Source: Capra hircus (Eukaryota; Chordata; Mammalia; Artiodactyla; Bovidae). Taken from it: 64,000 nucleotides of DNA. Position numbers and translations under genes: made by a program. A model generated the notes under the pieces. It did no database searches. It was not told the origin of the DNA and worked only from the letters and a program-made list of their open reading frames with translations. Below, one piece after another: positions 12,335 through 23,620 of this stretch (positions are counted from its first letter, which is position 1; every line of letters begins with the position of its first letter). The stretch is from positions 47,124,271 through 47,188,270 of the forward strand of contig NC_030827.1 of NCBI RefSeq assembly GCF_001704415.2, read 5' to 3'.

Positions 12335-12745
12335 CTACTCGGGCTGACTTAACAAAATACTATAGATTGGGTGATTTAACAGAATTTAATTTCTCACAGA
12401 ACTGGAAACTAGGAAGTCCATAGTCAAGGCGCCAGGCAGCTGAGTCTGGATGATGACTTGTATATATGACCACCTTCTTTCCTGTGTCCTGACATGGCCT
12501 TTCCTTGGTCCTTGAACAAAGAGAGAGGACTCAGGTTTCTCTTTGTCTTAGTAAAAGGCACAGTTCGCTCAGATTAGAGCTCCAACATTATGACCTCACC
12601 TTAATCTCCTCTTCAGAGACCTTATCTCCAGTAAAGTTGCATGGGAAACTGGGAGGAGATAGGGCTACAGTGTGCAAATTGGGGTGGGGGGCGGGTGGAG
12701 AGGGCATAACTCAGTGCACAGCATTCTTACCCTGAACCACCAAAA
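12335..12745 (+). mobile_element. ancient LTR, ERVL-MaLR type
   Basis: It has the order of landmarks of a common eutherian LTR: 'actcgggctg..ttaacaaaatactatagattgggtg', then 'ttaatttctcacagaactgga', 'gtcctgacatggcctttcc', and 'attatgacctcaccttaatc...ctccagtaaagttgcat'. The copy is strongly diverged. The class is assigned from memory of the family pattern and could be another MaLR-like LTR family. Confidence 0.6.
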
Positions 12746-12827
12746 TTCATGTCTTCCTGCTACGCAACACACATTCATTTCATTCTAACATCTCCAAAAG
12801 TTTTAGCACCTTCCAGTATCAACTTAG

Positions 12828-12945
12828 AGCTTCCCTGGTAGCTCAGTTGGTAAAGAATTTGCCTGCAAAGCCAGAGACCCCAGTTCGATTCCTGGATTGG
12901 GAAGATCCCCTGGAGAAGGGAATAGTACACATTGCAGTATTCTTG
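12828..12945 (+). mobile_element. Bov-tA SINE, tRNA-like half
   Basis: The segment runs from 'gagcttccctggtagctcag' through the B-box-like 'cagttcgattcctgg' to 'gcagtattcttg'. It stops within the early Bov-A body. Confidence 0.88.
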
Positions 12946-12977
12946 GGTTTCCCTTGCGGCTCAGCTGGTAAAGTGTC
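12946..12977 (+). mobile_element. second, very short Bov-tA head
   Basis: A second 'ggtttcccttgcggctcagctggtaaag' SINE head follows the previous one immediately, so the two tRNA-like heads are in tandem. This could be template switching or an insertion of one SINE into another. Confidence 0.7.
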
Positions 12978-13460
12978 AACTTTAAAGGTATCATCTAAAT
13001 CAAAGTATGATTGTCCTGAGGAAAAATTCCTCTCCAGCTCTGTGAAACTAGGCAAGTTATGTGTTTCCAAAATATAATGATGGACATGTTTAAGATAAAA
13101 CTCATTCCAAAAGTCCTAAGCAATTCTAGATCCCAGCAAGGCAAATTCCATTAGATCTTAGGACTTGAAAATAATCCTCTTCAGATGAAAAATTTTCCCT
13201 CCAGGCTCAGGACAGGGACAGAGTCATCCCTAAGCTCTGTGGATGGTGCTGCCCCTTCAGCTCTTACAGGAACAGTCCTACTGCTGAGACATCCTGGCTC
13301 CTTGAAATCACAGAGGCAGCCCTATATTCAGAAGCAAGCAAGGAAACAACTCTGCCCCCGAGGCCCATGGGGAGAGTGAAGATCTGATGGTCTCTGAATC
13401 ACCTTCTGGGTTATTCTTCCTTTGAAGAATAACACACATTTATAGCAAAATTGCTCTATG
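12978..13460. other. unassigned DNA
   Basis: No gene or repeat was recognised. A 64-codon frame (13185-13379) is in the least AT-rich part but has no family match that I know. Confidence 0.45.
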
Positions 13461-13461
13461 T

Positions 13462-13635
13462 TCTGCTGCTGCTGCTGCTGCTAAGTCACTTCAATCTAAT
13501 CCGACTCTGTGCCGCCCCATAGACTGCAGCCCACCAGGCTCCACAGTCCCTGGGATTCTCCAGACAAGAACACTGGAGTTGGTTGCTATTTTCTTCTCCA
13601 ATGCATGAAAGTGAAAAGTGAAAGTGAAGTCACTC
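13462..13635 (-). mobile_element. Bov-A2/ART2A-type SINE fragment
   Basis: It starts with (TGC)6 at 13462-13480, the complement of the (GCA)n 3' end of Bov-A2, then 'taagtcacttcaat'. The Bov-A body follows, and the interunit linker 'tgcatgaaagtgaaaagtgaaagtg' lies at 13603-13627. Confidence 0.88.
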
Positions 13636-13659
13636 TATGGTCTGGTCCTGCAGAATTAG

Positions 13660-14296
13660 AATAGTTGAAAGCCTTCCTTCATTTCATCCTCCTTTTTCTG
13701 TCTTCTTTAGTTCAAACTGGCTATATCTCTATTGGTATAAACTCATCTTTATTACTTGTCTCCTCAGAGATTGCTGATTAAGTCCATAATTCATACCCAT
13801 AATGTCTTAATCGAATGGTCATTTAGCCTCAACCTTGGTAAAGAACACATTTCTCATGTTTCCAATATGGATTGCATGAGAATTTTCCAGATCTTCAAGC
13901 TATGCTTACTTTTTGCTTTACAGTCCCTTATTATATTTTTCTCTCTCCTGTATTTTAGTATACACAGTTAGGAAGAACCAAGCCACTCCTTCATCATTTT
14001 GCTTGCAAATTTCCTTTGCTAAATATCAAATTTCATCACTCACATCACTAAAACACTAGAACACAGTTCAGCTAAGTTCTTTGCCACTTAATAACAAGAA
14101 TTAGCTTTACCCTCCATTTCCAATAAGATGTTCCTCATTTCTGTCTAAGACCTCAACAGAATTGTCTTTAGTGTTTATATATATAACATGTATCTCAAAA
14201 TTTTTCTAGCCACCACCTATCACCCAGTTCCAAAGCTCCTCTCACATGTTTTGGTATTGTTACAAATTCCCCACTTCTCAGCTTCAAAATTAATGT
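13660..14296 (+). mobile_element. probable MaLR internal sequence
   Basis: The segment resembles the non-coding internal part that precedes MaLR 3' LTRs. It has 'atgttcctcatttctgtct.agacctca', then 'tatcacccagttccaaagct', then 'acatgttttggtattg', ending just before an LTR that starts 'tgttaggaatctcctgagaaa'. No protein is encoded. The assignment is from family pattern only. Confidence 0.45.
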
Positions 14297-14806
14297 TAGG
14301 AATCTCCTGAGAAATAATCCGAACAGAATATACTTATTTTTACACACACACATGCCACATTTATTTGTTTATTATAAATTGGCTTATGTGAGTATGGTGA
14401 ATTCTCATTTGGAAAACTAGAGACCCAAAAACTAATGATACCAATTCAAGAGTGAAAGCTGTCAGTCTTAAAATCTAAAAGCCAACTTTCTGGTTTGAAT
14501 CCAAAACCAAAAAAAAAACCAAAACAAACAACAACAAAAAAACTAATACCTAATATCCCATCTCAAGCAGTCAGGCAGGAGAAATTCCCTCTTATTTTCA
14601 GGAAGTCCAGCCTTTTTATCCTATTTAGACCTTCATTTGATTCCATGAAGACCAGCCATATTGTGCAGGGAAATCTGCTTTAATCTGTAAATTCAAATGT
14701 TAACCTCATCCAAAAACACTTTCACAGACACATCCAGAATAATGCTTAACCAAAATCTGGGTATCTCATGGCCAGTCAAGTTCACACACAAAATTAACCA
14801 TCACAT
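14297..14806 (+). mobile_element. ancient LTR, ERVL-MaLR type
   Basis: It begins TG ('tgttaggaatctcctgagaaataatccgaac') and ends CA ('aaattaaccatcaca'). In between are 'ttattataaattggcttatgtgag', 'ggaaatctgctttaatctgtaaatt' and 'ccagaataatgcttaaccaaaatctggg', in the order of a widespread eutherian LTR. A purine-rich expansion at 14503-14543 ('aaaaccaaaacaaacaacaac') interrupts it. Confidence 0.62.
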
Positions 14807-14809
14807 CCA

Positions 14810-15505
14810 TGTGGTCAAACTTCTGTTTGTAAGACATATGTTTCTCTAGATCTAGTGGCCATGGCTTACCATTAGCTCTCAGGGAAAAACAAACAAACAA
14901 ATTATAAACAATTTTTAAATGGCTCTATTTTAAAATGTTCCTTCCAGTAGAGTTCCTGCTATGTTTTCTAGAAGTTTCAAAGAAGTTGCATTAGAAGAGC
15001 AATGTTCTCTGTATAACCACATCTTAGCTGCCGTATTGTTTGAAAGGGATCATTTAATCACACTGGGTTCAGTTGAACAAGAGTTCCCACAGTGGTGCCC
15101 TTCCAAAGTCTGTAGCAAATTACATCTAAAACAATCATGGGGAGTTTGAACTCAAGTGACTAAACAGATTAGTCAGAGTCCCATTTTCTTTCTATACAAC
15201 TTCTTCTAAATAAAAATAATTACATTTAAGCATTAAATTGTATTCTAAATAACATTCCTGGGCATATTATAGTTCTCCAATTTAGACACACAGACTATCT
15301 CAATCCTATAGCATAGGTAATAGAATATTTTCTAATTTTGTTACATTTGAAGATAACTTTTATTCTTATTTTATAATCAACACATATATATTACAGAATA
15401 TTTCAAAATGAAAAAATAGAAAATTTCATACTACCAGACATAACAGGTACTAATAACATTTTGTATTATATACTTGTATGTACACATTACATACAGATAT
15501 AATTC
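14810..15505. other. AT-rich unassigned DNA
   Basis: No gene or repeat was recognised. The 62-codon frame at 14961-15149 has no visible motif. Confidence 0.45.
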
Positions 15506-15507
15506 TT

Positions 15508-15922
15508 TTATTTTTTTTAATTTTATTTATTTATTTATTTATTTTTAAACTTTTTTTTAATTTTTTTTATTTTTTTATTTTTTTTAAATTTTAAAATCTT
15601 TAATTCTTACATGCATTCCCAAACATGAACCCCCCTCCCACCTCCCTCCCCATAACATCTCTCTGGGTCATCCCCATGCACCAGCTCCAAGCATGCTGTA
15701 TCCTGCATCAGACATAGACTGGCGATTCAATTCTTACATGATAGTATACATGTTAGAATGTCATTCTCCCAAATCATCCCACCCTCTCCCTCTCCCTCTG
15801 AGTCCAAAAGTCCGTTATACACATCTGTGTCTTTTTTCCTGTCTTGCATACAGGGTCGTCATTGCCATCTTCCTAAATTCCATATATATGTGTTAGTATA
15901 CTGTATTGGTGTTTTTCTTTTA
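15508..15922 (-). mobile_element. L1-BT 3' UTR
   Basis: T-rich sequence at 15508-15600 is the A-tail of a minus-strand L1. It is followed by the 3' UTR landmarks 'aacatgaaccccc', 'ctctctgggtcatccccatgcacc', 'agcatgctgtatcctgcat' and 'ttccatatatatgtgttagtatactg'. The element is truncated just short of the ORF2 end. Confidence 0.92.
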
Positions 15923-15924
15923 AA

Positions 15925-16208
15925 AAACATTTAACCATTTATTCTTTCAGTTGAGTAGTTTGCTTTCCTTCAGGTGTATTTCTCATGTCATTTAATGATT
16001 CCTTCTCATTTTAGTTGCTTCACTAATTTTCTTTAAATACTTTAAGAAGCATTTTATGCTTACAAAGCTAGTAAAGAAGGTAATACATATTTCCCCAATA
16101 CTGATTATTAGTGTAAAATTTATTTAAAATATCAAATAATTGATTATTGCTCCTTAATTGCAACACTTTTCCCTAATCTGAGATGTAACCCCTATCCTTA
16201 ATCATCAT
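15925..16208. other. AT-rich unassigned DNA
   Basis: Nothing recognisable. Confidence 0.45.
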
Positions 16209-16284
16209 CAATAACCCCAATCCAAGGATTGAACCTGGGTCTCCTACACTGAAGGCAGATTCTTGAGCGACAATGGAAGCCCAT
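16209..16284 (-). mobile_element. Bov-tA SINE, tRNA-like head fragment
   Basis: On the plus strand 'ccaaggattgaacctgggtctcctacactg' is the complement of the B-box region, and 'acaatggaagccc' is the complement of the SINE 5' start. Confidence 0.8.
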
Positions 16285-16880
16285 TAGAATTGCCTACATA
16301 GTCCTGAATGTTGTAACTCAACTGATCTTATATACCAAATTTTCCTTCTAAGCTAATTAACATTCTTCATTAAGCACAATTATTTTTGTTTGAGGCCTCA
16401 AATCCTGAACTATGAAGATGTAGGCCATTTTGGTGACTGTTCCAGAAAACAGGCCAGGAGCCAAGAAAATTAGAAAAGGGTCAAGATGATAGAGGGCCTC
16501 TCAGAATCATCTGGTTATTCATCCACCAGCTACTATTCCTCTTATTTGAGAGTGGACTCTGGAACTGTTGTTCTCTTGGTTTGTTTGCCTGCACATCCAG
16601 AAAGCACATAGAGAATGCCTGGAGAAAGAAAACAGAAACCATCAAAGCTAGTATTAATACTGGCAGTTGTTACAGAGAGTGTGAGGGTACAGGGAACAGT
16701 CTATGAGTGTGAGTCTGGCTGAAATCAGAGGTGGGCTAATGTTCTGTTAATAGTTCAGCAACATAATTTATAAGTTATTCTTGTCAGTGTTAAAAGTGTC
16801 ACAATTAAATTTTTGTTTTTCTGAATATATCTATTTATATTCATGACTAAAAGTAACTGCTGAAAATTCAATTCCGGGTA
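16285..16880. other. unassigned DNA
   Basis: No gene or repeat was recognised between two SINE fragments. Confidence 0.45.
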
Positions 16881-16884
16881 CAAT

Positions 16885-17066
16885 TTGCATGCCCTACGGA
16901 CTATATAGCCTGCCAGGCTCCTCTGTCCATGGGATTCTCCAAGAAAGAATACTGGAGTGGGTTGCCATGCCCTCCTCCAAGGGATCTTCCCAACCCAGAG
17001 ATCAAATCCACATTTGTTATGTCTCCTGCATTGGTAGGCAGGTTATTTACCACTTAGGGCCATCTT
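16885..17066 (-). mobile_element. Bov-tA SINE
   Basis: 'tagcctgccaggctcctctgtccatgg' at 16905-16931 is the complement of the Bov-A body. It continues to 'catttgttatgtctcctgcattggtaggcagg', the complement of the tRNA-like head. Confidence 0.9.
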
Positions 17067-17472
17067 GGACGCTAATCTCAAAACTGCAAAGGTAAAGAGT
17101 AGTCCTTTATCATTCACTGTTGAGCTGAGGAATCTATCAGTAGTCTTCTTGGTGTTCCATTTGACGTGATCTCTCTTTCTCTTTGCTGGTTTAATAATCT
17201 AATATTATTAGGCTAGCTAATATTTTAAGATATTTCTTTTATATGATGATTTTGATAATCATTTCCATGAATCTGTCTTCATTTCTTGTATGTGCTTGTC
17301 TGAAATTCATTGTGATTCTGGAGTCTAAAAATGCATGACTTTAACATGTTTTGAATTTAAGCATATATAATTTCTTTGGAAGATAACATCCCATATTGTT
17401 ATTATTCATTTTCTCTGTATTACAATTTAGGTGCGTTTTAGACTTTTTCATTTTAATCTTTGTAACTTTTTT
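17067..17472. other. AT-rich unassigned DNA
   Basis: Nothing recognisable apart from AT-rich sequence. Confidence 0.45.
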
Positions 17473-17474
17473 TC

Positions 17475-17690
17475 TTCCCTGGTGGCTCAGAGGTTAAAGT
17501 GTCTGCCTGCAATGTGGGAGACCTGGGTTCGACCTGGGTCAGGAAGATACCCTGGAGAAGGAAATGGTAACCCACTCCAGTATTCTTGCCTGGAAAATCC
17601 CATGGAGGGAGGAGCCTGGTAGGCTACAGTCCATGGGGTCATAAAGAGTCGGATACGACTAAGCGAATTCACTTTCATTTTCACTTTGCA
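17475..17690 (+). mobile_element. Bov-tA SINE with ART2A-like end
   Basis: The head 'ttccctggtggctcagagg' is followed by a full Bov-A body and the 'ttcactttcattttcacttt' end. The plus frame 17431-17622 is the SINE read through. Confidence 0.93.
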
Positions 17691-17749
17691 TCATCAAATA
17701 ATACTATGCAATTTCTTAAGTTACGCATTTCAGTCAAGTAATCTCATCT

Positions 17750-18613
17750 TCAGTACATCATGAGAAACACTGGACTGGAAGAAACACAAGCTGGAATCAA
17801 GATTGCCAGGAGAAATATCAATAACCTCAGATATGCAGATGACACCACCTTTATGGCAGAAAGTGAAGAGGAACTAAAAAGCCTCTTGATGAAAGTGAAA
17901 GAGGAGAGTGAAAAAGTTGGCTTAGAGCTCAACATTCAAAAAACGAAGATCATGGCATCTGATCCCATCACTTCATGGGAAATAGATGGGGAAACAGTGG
18001 AAACAATGTCAGACTTTATTCTTTTGGGCTCCAAAATCACTGCAGATGATAACTGCAGCCATAAAATTAAAAGACGCTTACTCCTTGGAAGAAAAGTTAT
18101 GACTAACCTAGATAGCATATTCAAAAGCAGAGACATTACTTTGCCGACTAAGTTCCGTCTAGTCAAGGCTATGGTTTTCCTGTGGTCATGTATGGATGTG
18201 AGATTTGGACTGTGAGGAAGGCTGAGTGCCAAAGAATTGATTCTTTTGAACTGTGGTGTTGGAGAAGACTCTTGAGAGTCCCTTGGACTGCAAGGAGATC
18301 CAACCAGTCTGTTCTGAAGGAGATCAGCCCTGGGATTTCTTTGGAAGGAATGATGCTAAAGCTGAAACTCCAGGACTTTGGCTACCTCATGCGAAGAGTT
18401 GACTCATTGGAAAAGACTCTGATGCTGAGAGGGATTGGGGGCAGGAGGAGAGGGGATGACAGAGAATGAGATGGCTGGATTGCATCACTGACTTGATGGT
18501 GAGTCTGAGTGAACTCCTGGAGTTGGTGATGGACAGGGACGCCTGGCATGCTGCGGTTCATGGGGTCACAAAGAGTCGGACACAACTGAGCGACTTAACT
18601 GAATTGAACTGAA
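17750..18613 (+). mobile_element. BovB LINE, truncated just upstream of RT motif C
   Basis: The copy begins at 'cagtacatcatgagaaac' and ends with the ACTGAATTGAACTGAAC tail. The plus frame 17760-18215 keeps RT motif C (YADD at 17832-17843) and about 120 codons after it. The frame is then broken by a one-base loss near 18180 and resumes as 18182-18469. The RT fingers, motifs A and B, and the endonuclease are absent. The large minus-strand frames over this interval are antisense shadows. Confidence 0.95.
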
Positions 18614-18682
18614 CCTCATCTTCATCAATATTCAAATTTCAATTTAATTTAAATTTTATTTTCCAATTTTGTTTTTAAGATG

Positions 18683-18966
18683 TACACCAATATACTCACT
18701 GGAAGGACTGTTGTTGAAGCTGAAGTACCAATACTTGGGCCCTCCGATTTGAAGACCCAACTCACTAGAAAAGATCCTGAGGTTGGGAAAGACTGAGGGG
18801 AGAAGGATAAGGAGGAAACAGAATGAGATGTTTGGATAGCATCACTGACTCAATGGACATGAGTTTGAGCAAAATCTAGCAGATGGTGAAGGTCAGGGAA
18901 GCCTGGCATGCTGCAGTCCATGGGGTCACAAAGAGTCAGACACAATTTAGTGACTAAACAACAACA
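18683..18966 (+). mobile_element. older BovB 3' end
   Basis: A second, more diverged BovB 3' terminus lies 70 bp after the previous one in the same orientation. Landmarks are 'actggaaggactg', 'ctgaggttgggaaagactgagg' and a tail 'gtgactaaacaacaacaa', unlike the (GAACT)n tail of the younger copies. Confidence 0.88.
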
Positions 18967-19462
18967 AATATTATTATTGCCTTGCCTTTTGTTCATGTTT
19001 TCATTTTATCCTAAGAAACAAACATTTCTATATTATTATACAGATGATTCTATTACTGCAGTGCTTGGATTGTATCAATATTCTACTATCATTTGATATT
19101 AGTCTCTGATGTATAGACTTATCAGCTATATGTGTTATTGATATGTGATTATTATTATTTTATGTGCATCTATGTGTTTGTTTTATATGACACAGTCACT
19201 TAAAGAGCAAAGCTAAGGCTTTAAAGTACTAGTAAAAATTTGCATTTAGTTTTGCTATATTCCCTGAAATTATTTACACTCAGACCATATTAGAGGGTAT
19301 TCCTCAAAGTGAAGAGAAATTCAAATGTCTTGACATGGCTGTGATCCCAAATTTTCAAGGGGAAGTTTTTATTTGTTCAAATTTTGTGTGTTTCTTTTAT
19401 TTTTGTTTTGGATTTTTTTTTTTCACAAGAAGCTTAGAAGAAGCTAGGCATAGTATGTTGTA
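18967..19462. other. AT-rich unassigned DNA
   Basis: No feature recognised. Confidence 0.45.
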
Positions 19463-19608
19463 TTTTTTTTTTTTTTTACTTTATTTTACTTTACAATACT
19501 GTATTGGTTTTGCCGTACATTGACATGAATCCACGACGGGTGTATACAAGCTCCCAAACCTGAATCCCCCTCCCACCTCCCACCCCATGCCATCTCTCTG
19601 GATCATAA
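19463..19608 (-). mobile_element. L1-BT 3' end
   Basis: A T16-type run (complement of the A-tail) precedes 'actttacaatactgtattgg', 'ttttgccgtacattgacatga' and 'cctcccacctcccaccccatgcca'. It is strongly 5'-truncated. Confidence 0.92.
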
Positions 19609-19609
19609 A

Positions 19610-20350
19610 TGAATTAAGTAGTCCAGGTTTACAGTTTTTGAATGTTTAGTCGAATTCCCTCTGAAGAGAGCTAAATCATTGTATTTCTGTGGGCTGACTC
19701 TTTAAAAATAGTCTCTATTTCTCCCTTGGAAATTTGCTGCTTAAAATGTTATCATTGGGCCTGTTTTTAGGAAGTGCATTGTTTTGGAAATTTTACACTT
19801 AAAATAATTTGAAAATATTTGTATACTAAGTATTCTCATTCCAATACTTAGTTCTCCCTTACAATTGCTTATATTTTTAATTATTGTTTTTTATTACATT
19901 GGTGAATAGTTTGTCAAACTTATATAAATATATTAGACATATTTCTCATTTTAATTTATTTAAAAGCTTCATTTTATGTATTTTAAGTAATTAATTTGAC
20001 TTTTTATATTATTCCTCATTTGCTTCATTTTGGTTTACTTCATTGAAGTTTCATATTGTTTTAAACTTGTTACTTAACCCATTTATTTTTCATTCTTTCT
20101 AATTTTATTTTGTCTCATGAGTTCAGACATATTTTATATTCATTAACTTTAAAAATATTTTCCATCTATTTTTATTTTTGCTCCCATCTGAAGTGCCTAA
20201 TTGAGTGGGAAATCCGTTATTATTATTTTTTAAATAAATATCTCCTATTTTGTATTTTACTCATACAGTGTGTTTTATTAGATTTACTTTATGGTATCTA
20301 TGTGACTTTTTAATAAATGCTTTGATATGGGTAATACGGTTTTTGTAAAT
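19610..20350. other. T-rich unassigned DNA
   Basis: Strongly T-rich on the plus strand (19800-20350). No gene or named repeat could be supported. Confidence 0.45.
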
Positions 20351-20360
20351 GTGTGTATAT

Positions 20361-20416
20361 TTCTCTCTCACACACACATAGACACATAGACACACACACA
20401 TGCACACACATGCACT
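20361..20416. repeat. (CA)n microsatellite with ATAGACA interruptions
   Basis: Repeated 'cacaca' with 'catagacacatagaca' and 'catgcacaca' interruptions. Confidence 0.85.
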
Positions 20417-20429
20417 ACAGAAGGCTTTT

Positions 20430-20622
20430 GTGAGAACATAGACAGAAGGTGCTCATCTACAAGTCACAAAGTGAGTTTTTGGTAGGAACTAAATCAGCCA
20501 CCACCTTGAACTTGAACTTCACAGACTTTAAAACTGTGAAAAATCAATTTATGTTACTTACACCACCTAGTTTGTGGCATTTTGTTACTGCAGCCTTTGT
20601 AGATTAATACATCCCATAATAA
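20430..20622 (-). mobile_element. ancient LTR fragment, ERVL-MaLR type
   Basis: The plus strand reads 'ttcacagactttaaaactgtgaaaaatcaatttatg', then 'cacctagtttgtggcattttgttactgcagcc', then 'agattaatac'. This is the reverse complement of the start of the same LTR type as at 12335. Only the first part of that LTR remains. Confidence 0.65.
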
Positions 20623-22384
20623 AGCACATTTTGTCCTTGGTTTATAATGAATATTAAAACCCAATGGAAAATAATAGAAACAAAAATCCAGAATAGAATA
20701 AAATAGAAATTCAGAAATAGAATCAACCAATTACAATGATTTGTTACATATGAAAGAAAATATCTAAAATCAGTGGAATTAAGAAAAATTTTTATTGGTG
20801 AAGTAGAGAGTCATTTGAAACAAGATAAAATTAGATCCATACCACAACATACACTGGAATAAATGCAAATGGAACCGAATGTTAAAATAAATAAAATTAA
20901 GTAAAGAGTTAAAGAATGGAGATGAAAATGATCAAAAAACCCAGGTGGATATTTTGTGAAAATAATTTTATGTGAAGCTTTTAAAAAATGTATTTATACT
21001 TGGTTTTACATTGCTTACATCATACATGGAAGATATATTTTGGAGTTTAGGTTTCTTGGATAAAACTCACTTCCCATCAAGTTTCTGGCATCATTACCTG
21101 TTAATATAGACTTTAGAATTACAGAAAACACTAAAACCATCCTGGGTTGTAGAAGTTAAGCAGCTGGCCTGAAATCCAAGTATCTCTAAATTACAAAAGA
21201 ATGCTGTTGGGGGAAAAAAAGAAAAGTTATTTAGAGGGGATTTGTGTCTTGGTCCTATTTTCTTGTCAATATACTTACATCTTGATCTATTGGTAAATAA
21301 ACTTCTGATATTTGCTAGGAAGAGAGAACTTCCTCTGGATTAGTCTCAGCAGAATGGCCATATTTTAGGATAGCCTAAACAAACCTAGAATGAATGGATT
21401 TATGAAGCATGACTCCTTGGAAAATGTCATACAAGTCCTGAAATAATCCAGGTATAAAACAAAGATGCTTCATAGCTTAAACTCTCTTTGTTGGGGGAGG
21501 CGGCACACCTGTTGCATTCAGTGACCTCATCTATCACACTGAGCCAGAGGGAATGTGTCCAGTGTGAGATGGGAATGTCGAGGAGCCCTGTAGAATGTGC
21601 CAGACCTCTCCCACCTTTGCCTTTGCTTCTTGCATGATTGCCTCTTTCAGATTATTAGTAGAATTTTATGCTGGATAATGTCACTGATTTGTGTGAGTCA
21701 GATCTGACAATTCTATTTTTGTGTTAGCTTTCAGTGGCACTCTAAACAGGATTACTTTACAGACTCATAAATCATAATGGTTAGAGCACTTCTTAAAAGA
21801 TAAAGGTGGGGGTGAGAAAATGTAAAGAGGCTCTGATGACAGAATTACTACCTGCTTATCTTTTGTATGAGGGAAATATTATCAGCATAAATAAAGGTGA
21901 ATTCACATGGGAAATCTCATCAGTGGAATTTGGAGAAAATAGATCCAGTGTAACTGGATAAATAGATTGTTAGGCATTATAAAACTAAAAAAAAAAAAAA
22001 AAAAAAAAAGGTAGCAAAATCTCTATTCCTTGGTTTTTGCTAACAGCTCTAATCCAGTTTAGATATCTGAAAGAAGAGTAGATGGAAGTGGGAGAAAAAA
22101 AATCTATGTATAGGACAGATTCTTCCTATCACCAGAAAGCTTCCTTAAACCTTTGGTATAAGCAGCCTTGTAGCTGTGGGTAAATATGGTGTTCATTCAC
22201 AAAGTAACCCAATAAAGATCATCTATTACCTAAAAGAATATATAGATATTGGGGTGTCAGGGAGAGTGTTCTTTTCAACAGTTGGATTGTTCCATAGAAT
22301 AATACCAGCAGAAACCTGGTGAGTTATATGACTTATATTCTTGGAAGTAAAATTCAAAAGACACATCGTTTTAGTTAATTATTT
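20623..22384. other. mostly unique DNA with a poly(A) run
   Basis: The longest repeat-poor stretch so far. It holds an A23 run at 21987-22009 with no recognisable element attached. Sequence at 21480-21720 is relatively GC-richer but has no coding or splice pattern I can support. Confidence 0.45.
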
Positions 22385-22696
22385 TTAAAACATGTTTATT
22401 TGAAATAAAGGAGCTTTGTTCACATCTCTTCTGTTTCTTTTTTGGTAAAGGTTGTCATCACTCTTTCGTTTGCATTCTGTCCTGGTTTTTTTTTTTTCAT
22501 GATATGTATTTTAGAGTCATTTTTCTCCCTACTCACCGCCAGAAATCCCCACATCCACCTCACACAAATGCAGATGATCAAAATCTAACGAATGGATTTC
22601 CAACCTCTAAGTAGTAGAGACAGCGCAGTCTGAAAAAGAGGATGCGACAGTGAAATGTTTCCAAAGATGAAGAAGGGCACTTTTGGTCTCTGGAAC

Positions 22697-22719
22697 AGAA
22701 CAGAACAGAACAGAATAGA
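22697..22719. repeat. (GAACA)n short tandem repeat
   Basis: Four to five consecutive 'gaaca' units lie in the pseudogene UTR, ending 'gaatag'. Confidence 0.85.
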
Positions 22720-22934
22720 CTTGTTCAAGAAGCCCACAGGTCAATCACCAGGATCCACTTGATCTTTCTGCTTGGGAGGGCTGTTGCTCTGCCTAAGATT
22801 TTACTGGCAACCCTGGTTCATCAGATTATTAGTTTGTGATTCTACTTAATGGAGTGTAGTATTTGAGCTGATCCACCCTTGACAGAGAGCAAGCTTTCTT
22901 GGTAGGAGCTTCCAGGAATACACCAGCTAATCTG

Positions 22935-23141
22935 CTGTTGTTGTTTACTAAGTTCTGTCCAACTGTTTTGCAACCACATGGACCGTAACCCTCCAGGCTC
23001 CTCTGTCCATCGGATTCTCCAGGCAAGAATACTAGAGCAGATTGCCTTTTCCTTCTCCAGGGGATCTTCCCGACCAGGGATAGAACCCACGTCTCCTACA
23101 CTGGCAGGCAGATTCTTTACCACTGACCACCAGGGAAGTGC
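22935..23141 (-). mobile_element. Bov-tA SINE inside the SNU13 pseudogene 3' UTR
   Basis: It starts with 'tgttgttgtttactaagttctgtcc' and contains the complement of the Bov-A body ('ctccaggctcctctgtcca'). It ends in the complement of the tRNA-like head ('ctttaccactgaccaccaggga'). The flanking sequence is pseudogene 3' UTR on both sides, so the SINE came later. Confidence 0.93.
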
Positions 23142-23620
23142 ACAAAAACAACACAGAAATGCAAAAAGCAGATTTAGCAATGCAATATTTTATAACAATA
23201 GACAGCAACTGGAGATACTACCTGCTAACAGACAATCTGATACACAACCTCTGGGGAGGAGTCAGCAGGGAGTGTGGCAGAGGCTACTTGTTTGGATTAA
23301 AAGCCTTTCAATGGACTGATGGATGGATTGGATTTGCTGTTTCAGCTTTGAGCCTTCTTTGATGGTGACAGGACAGGGGATGACAGACCTGGAGACCCCA
23401 CAGGCTGGCCCCGGGGCTTGCCTGGAGCTCACAAACAGATAGGGTACATTCTTGTCCTCAGACAACAGCTGGAGGTTCAGGATCATCTCCAGGGGTTCAG
23501 CCAGTCTGCAGCAGTAGATAAATGAAGCTATTGGTCACAACTGCCCTGAGAGGGGTCACTGCCTTATTCTTTCCCATACGAAAATAGAATCCTTCAGAAG
23601 TGGTTGAAATGTTAGCAATA

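Larger units (their letters stand above)
22385..23620 (-). pseudogene. SNU13: SNU13/NHP2L1 processed pseudogene
   Basis: The minus strand encodes the C-terminal half of SNU13 (NHP2L1, the 15.5K protein that binds K-turns in U4 snRNA and box C/D snoRNAs). The frame 23262-23486 contains 'SEDKNVPYLFVSSRQAPG', 'ACGVSRSVIPCPVTIKEG' and 'KLKQQIQSIHQSIERLLI', an almost continuous match to the end of the family protein. Upstream to about 23620 the homology continues with stops and frame changes, and the N-terminal part is missing. The ancestral stop is now a Gln codon (23292-23294), so the frame runs on 10 codons. No introns are visible. The 3' UTR runs on to about 22385, with AATAAA on the minus strand at 22400-22395 next to the end, as in an L1-mobilised retrocopy. 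A Bov-tA (22935-23141) interrupts the UTR. It is a dead copy. Any transcript would only be antisense-like or non-coding. Confidence 0.93.

Noticed and set aside
17760..18215. a host reverse-transcriptase-like gene
   Set aside because: It is a 5'-truncated BovB fragment with a (GAACT)-type tail. Motifs A and B are missing and the frame breaks at about 18180.
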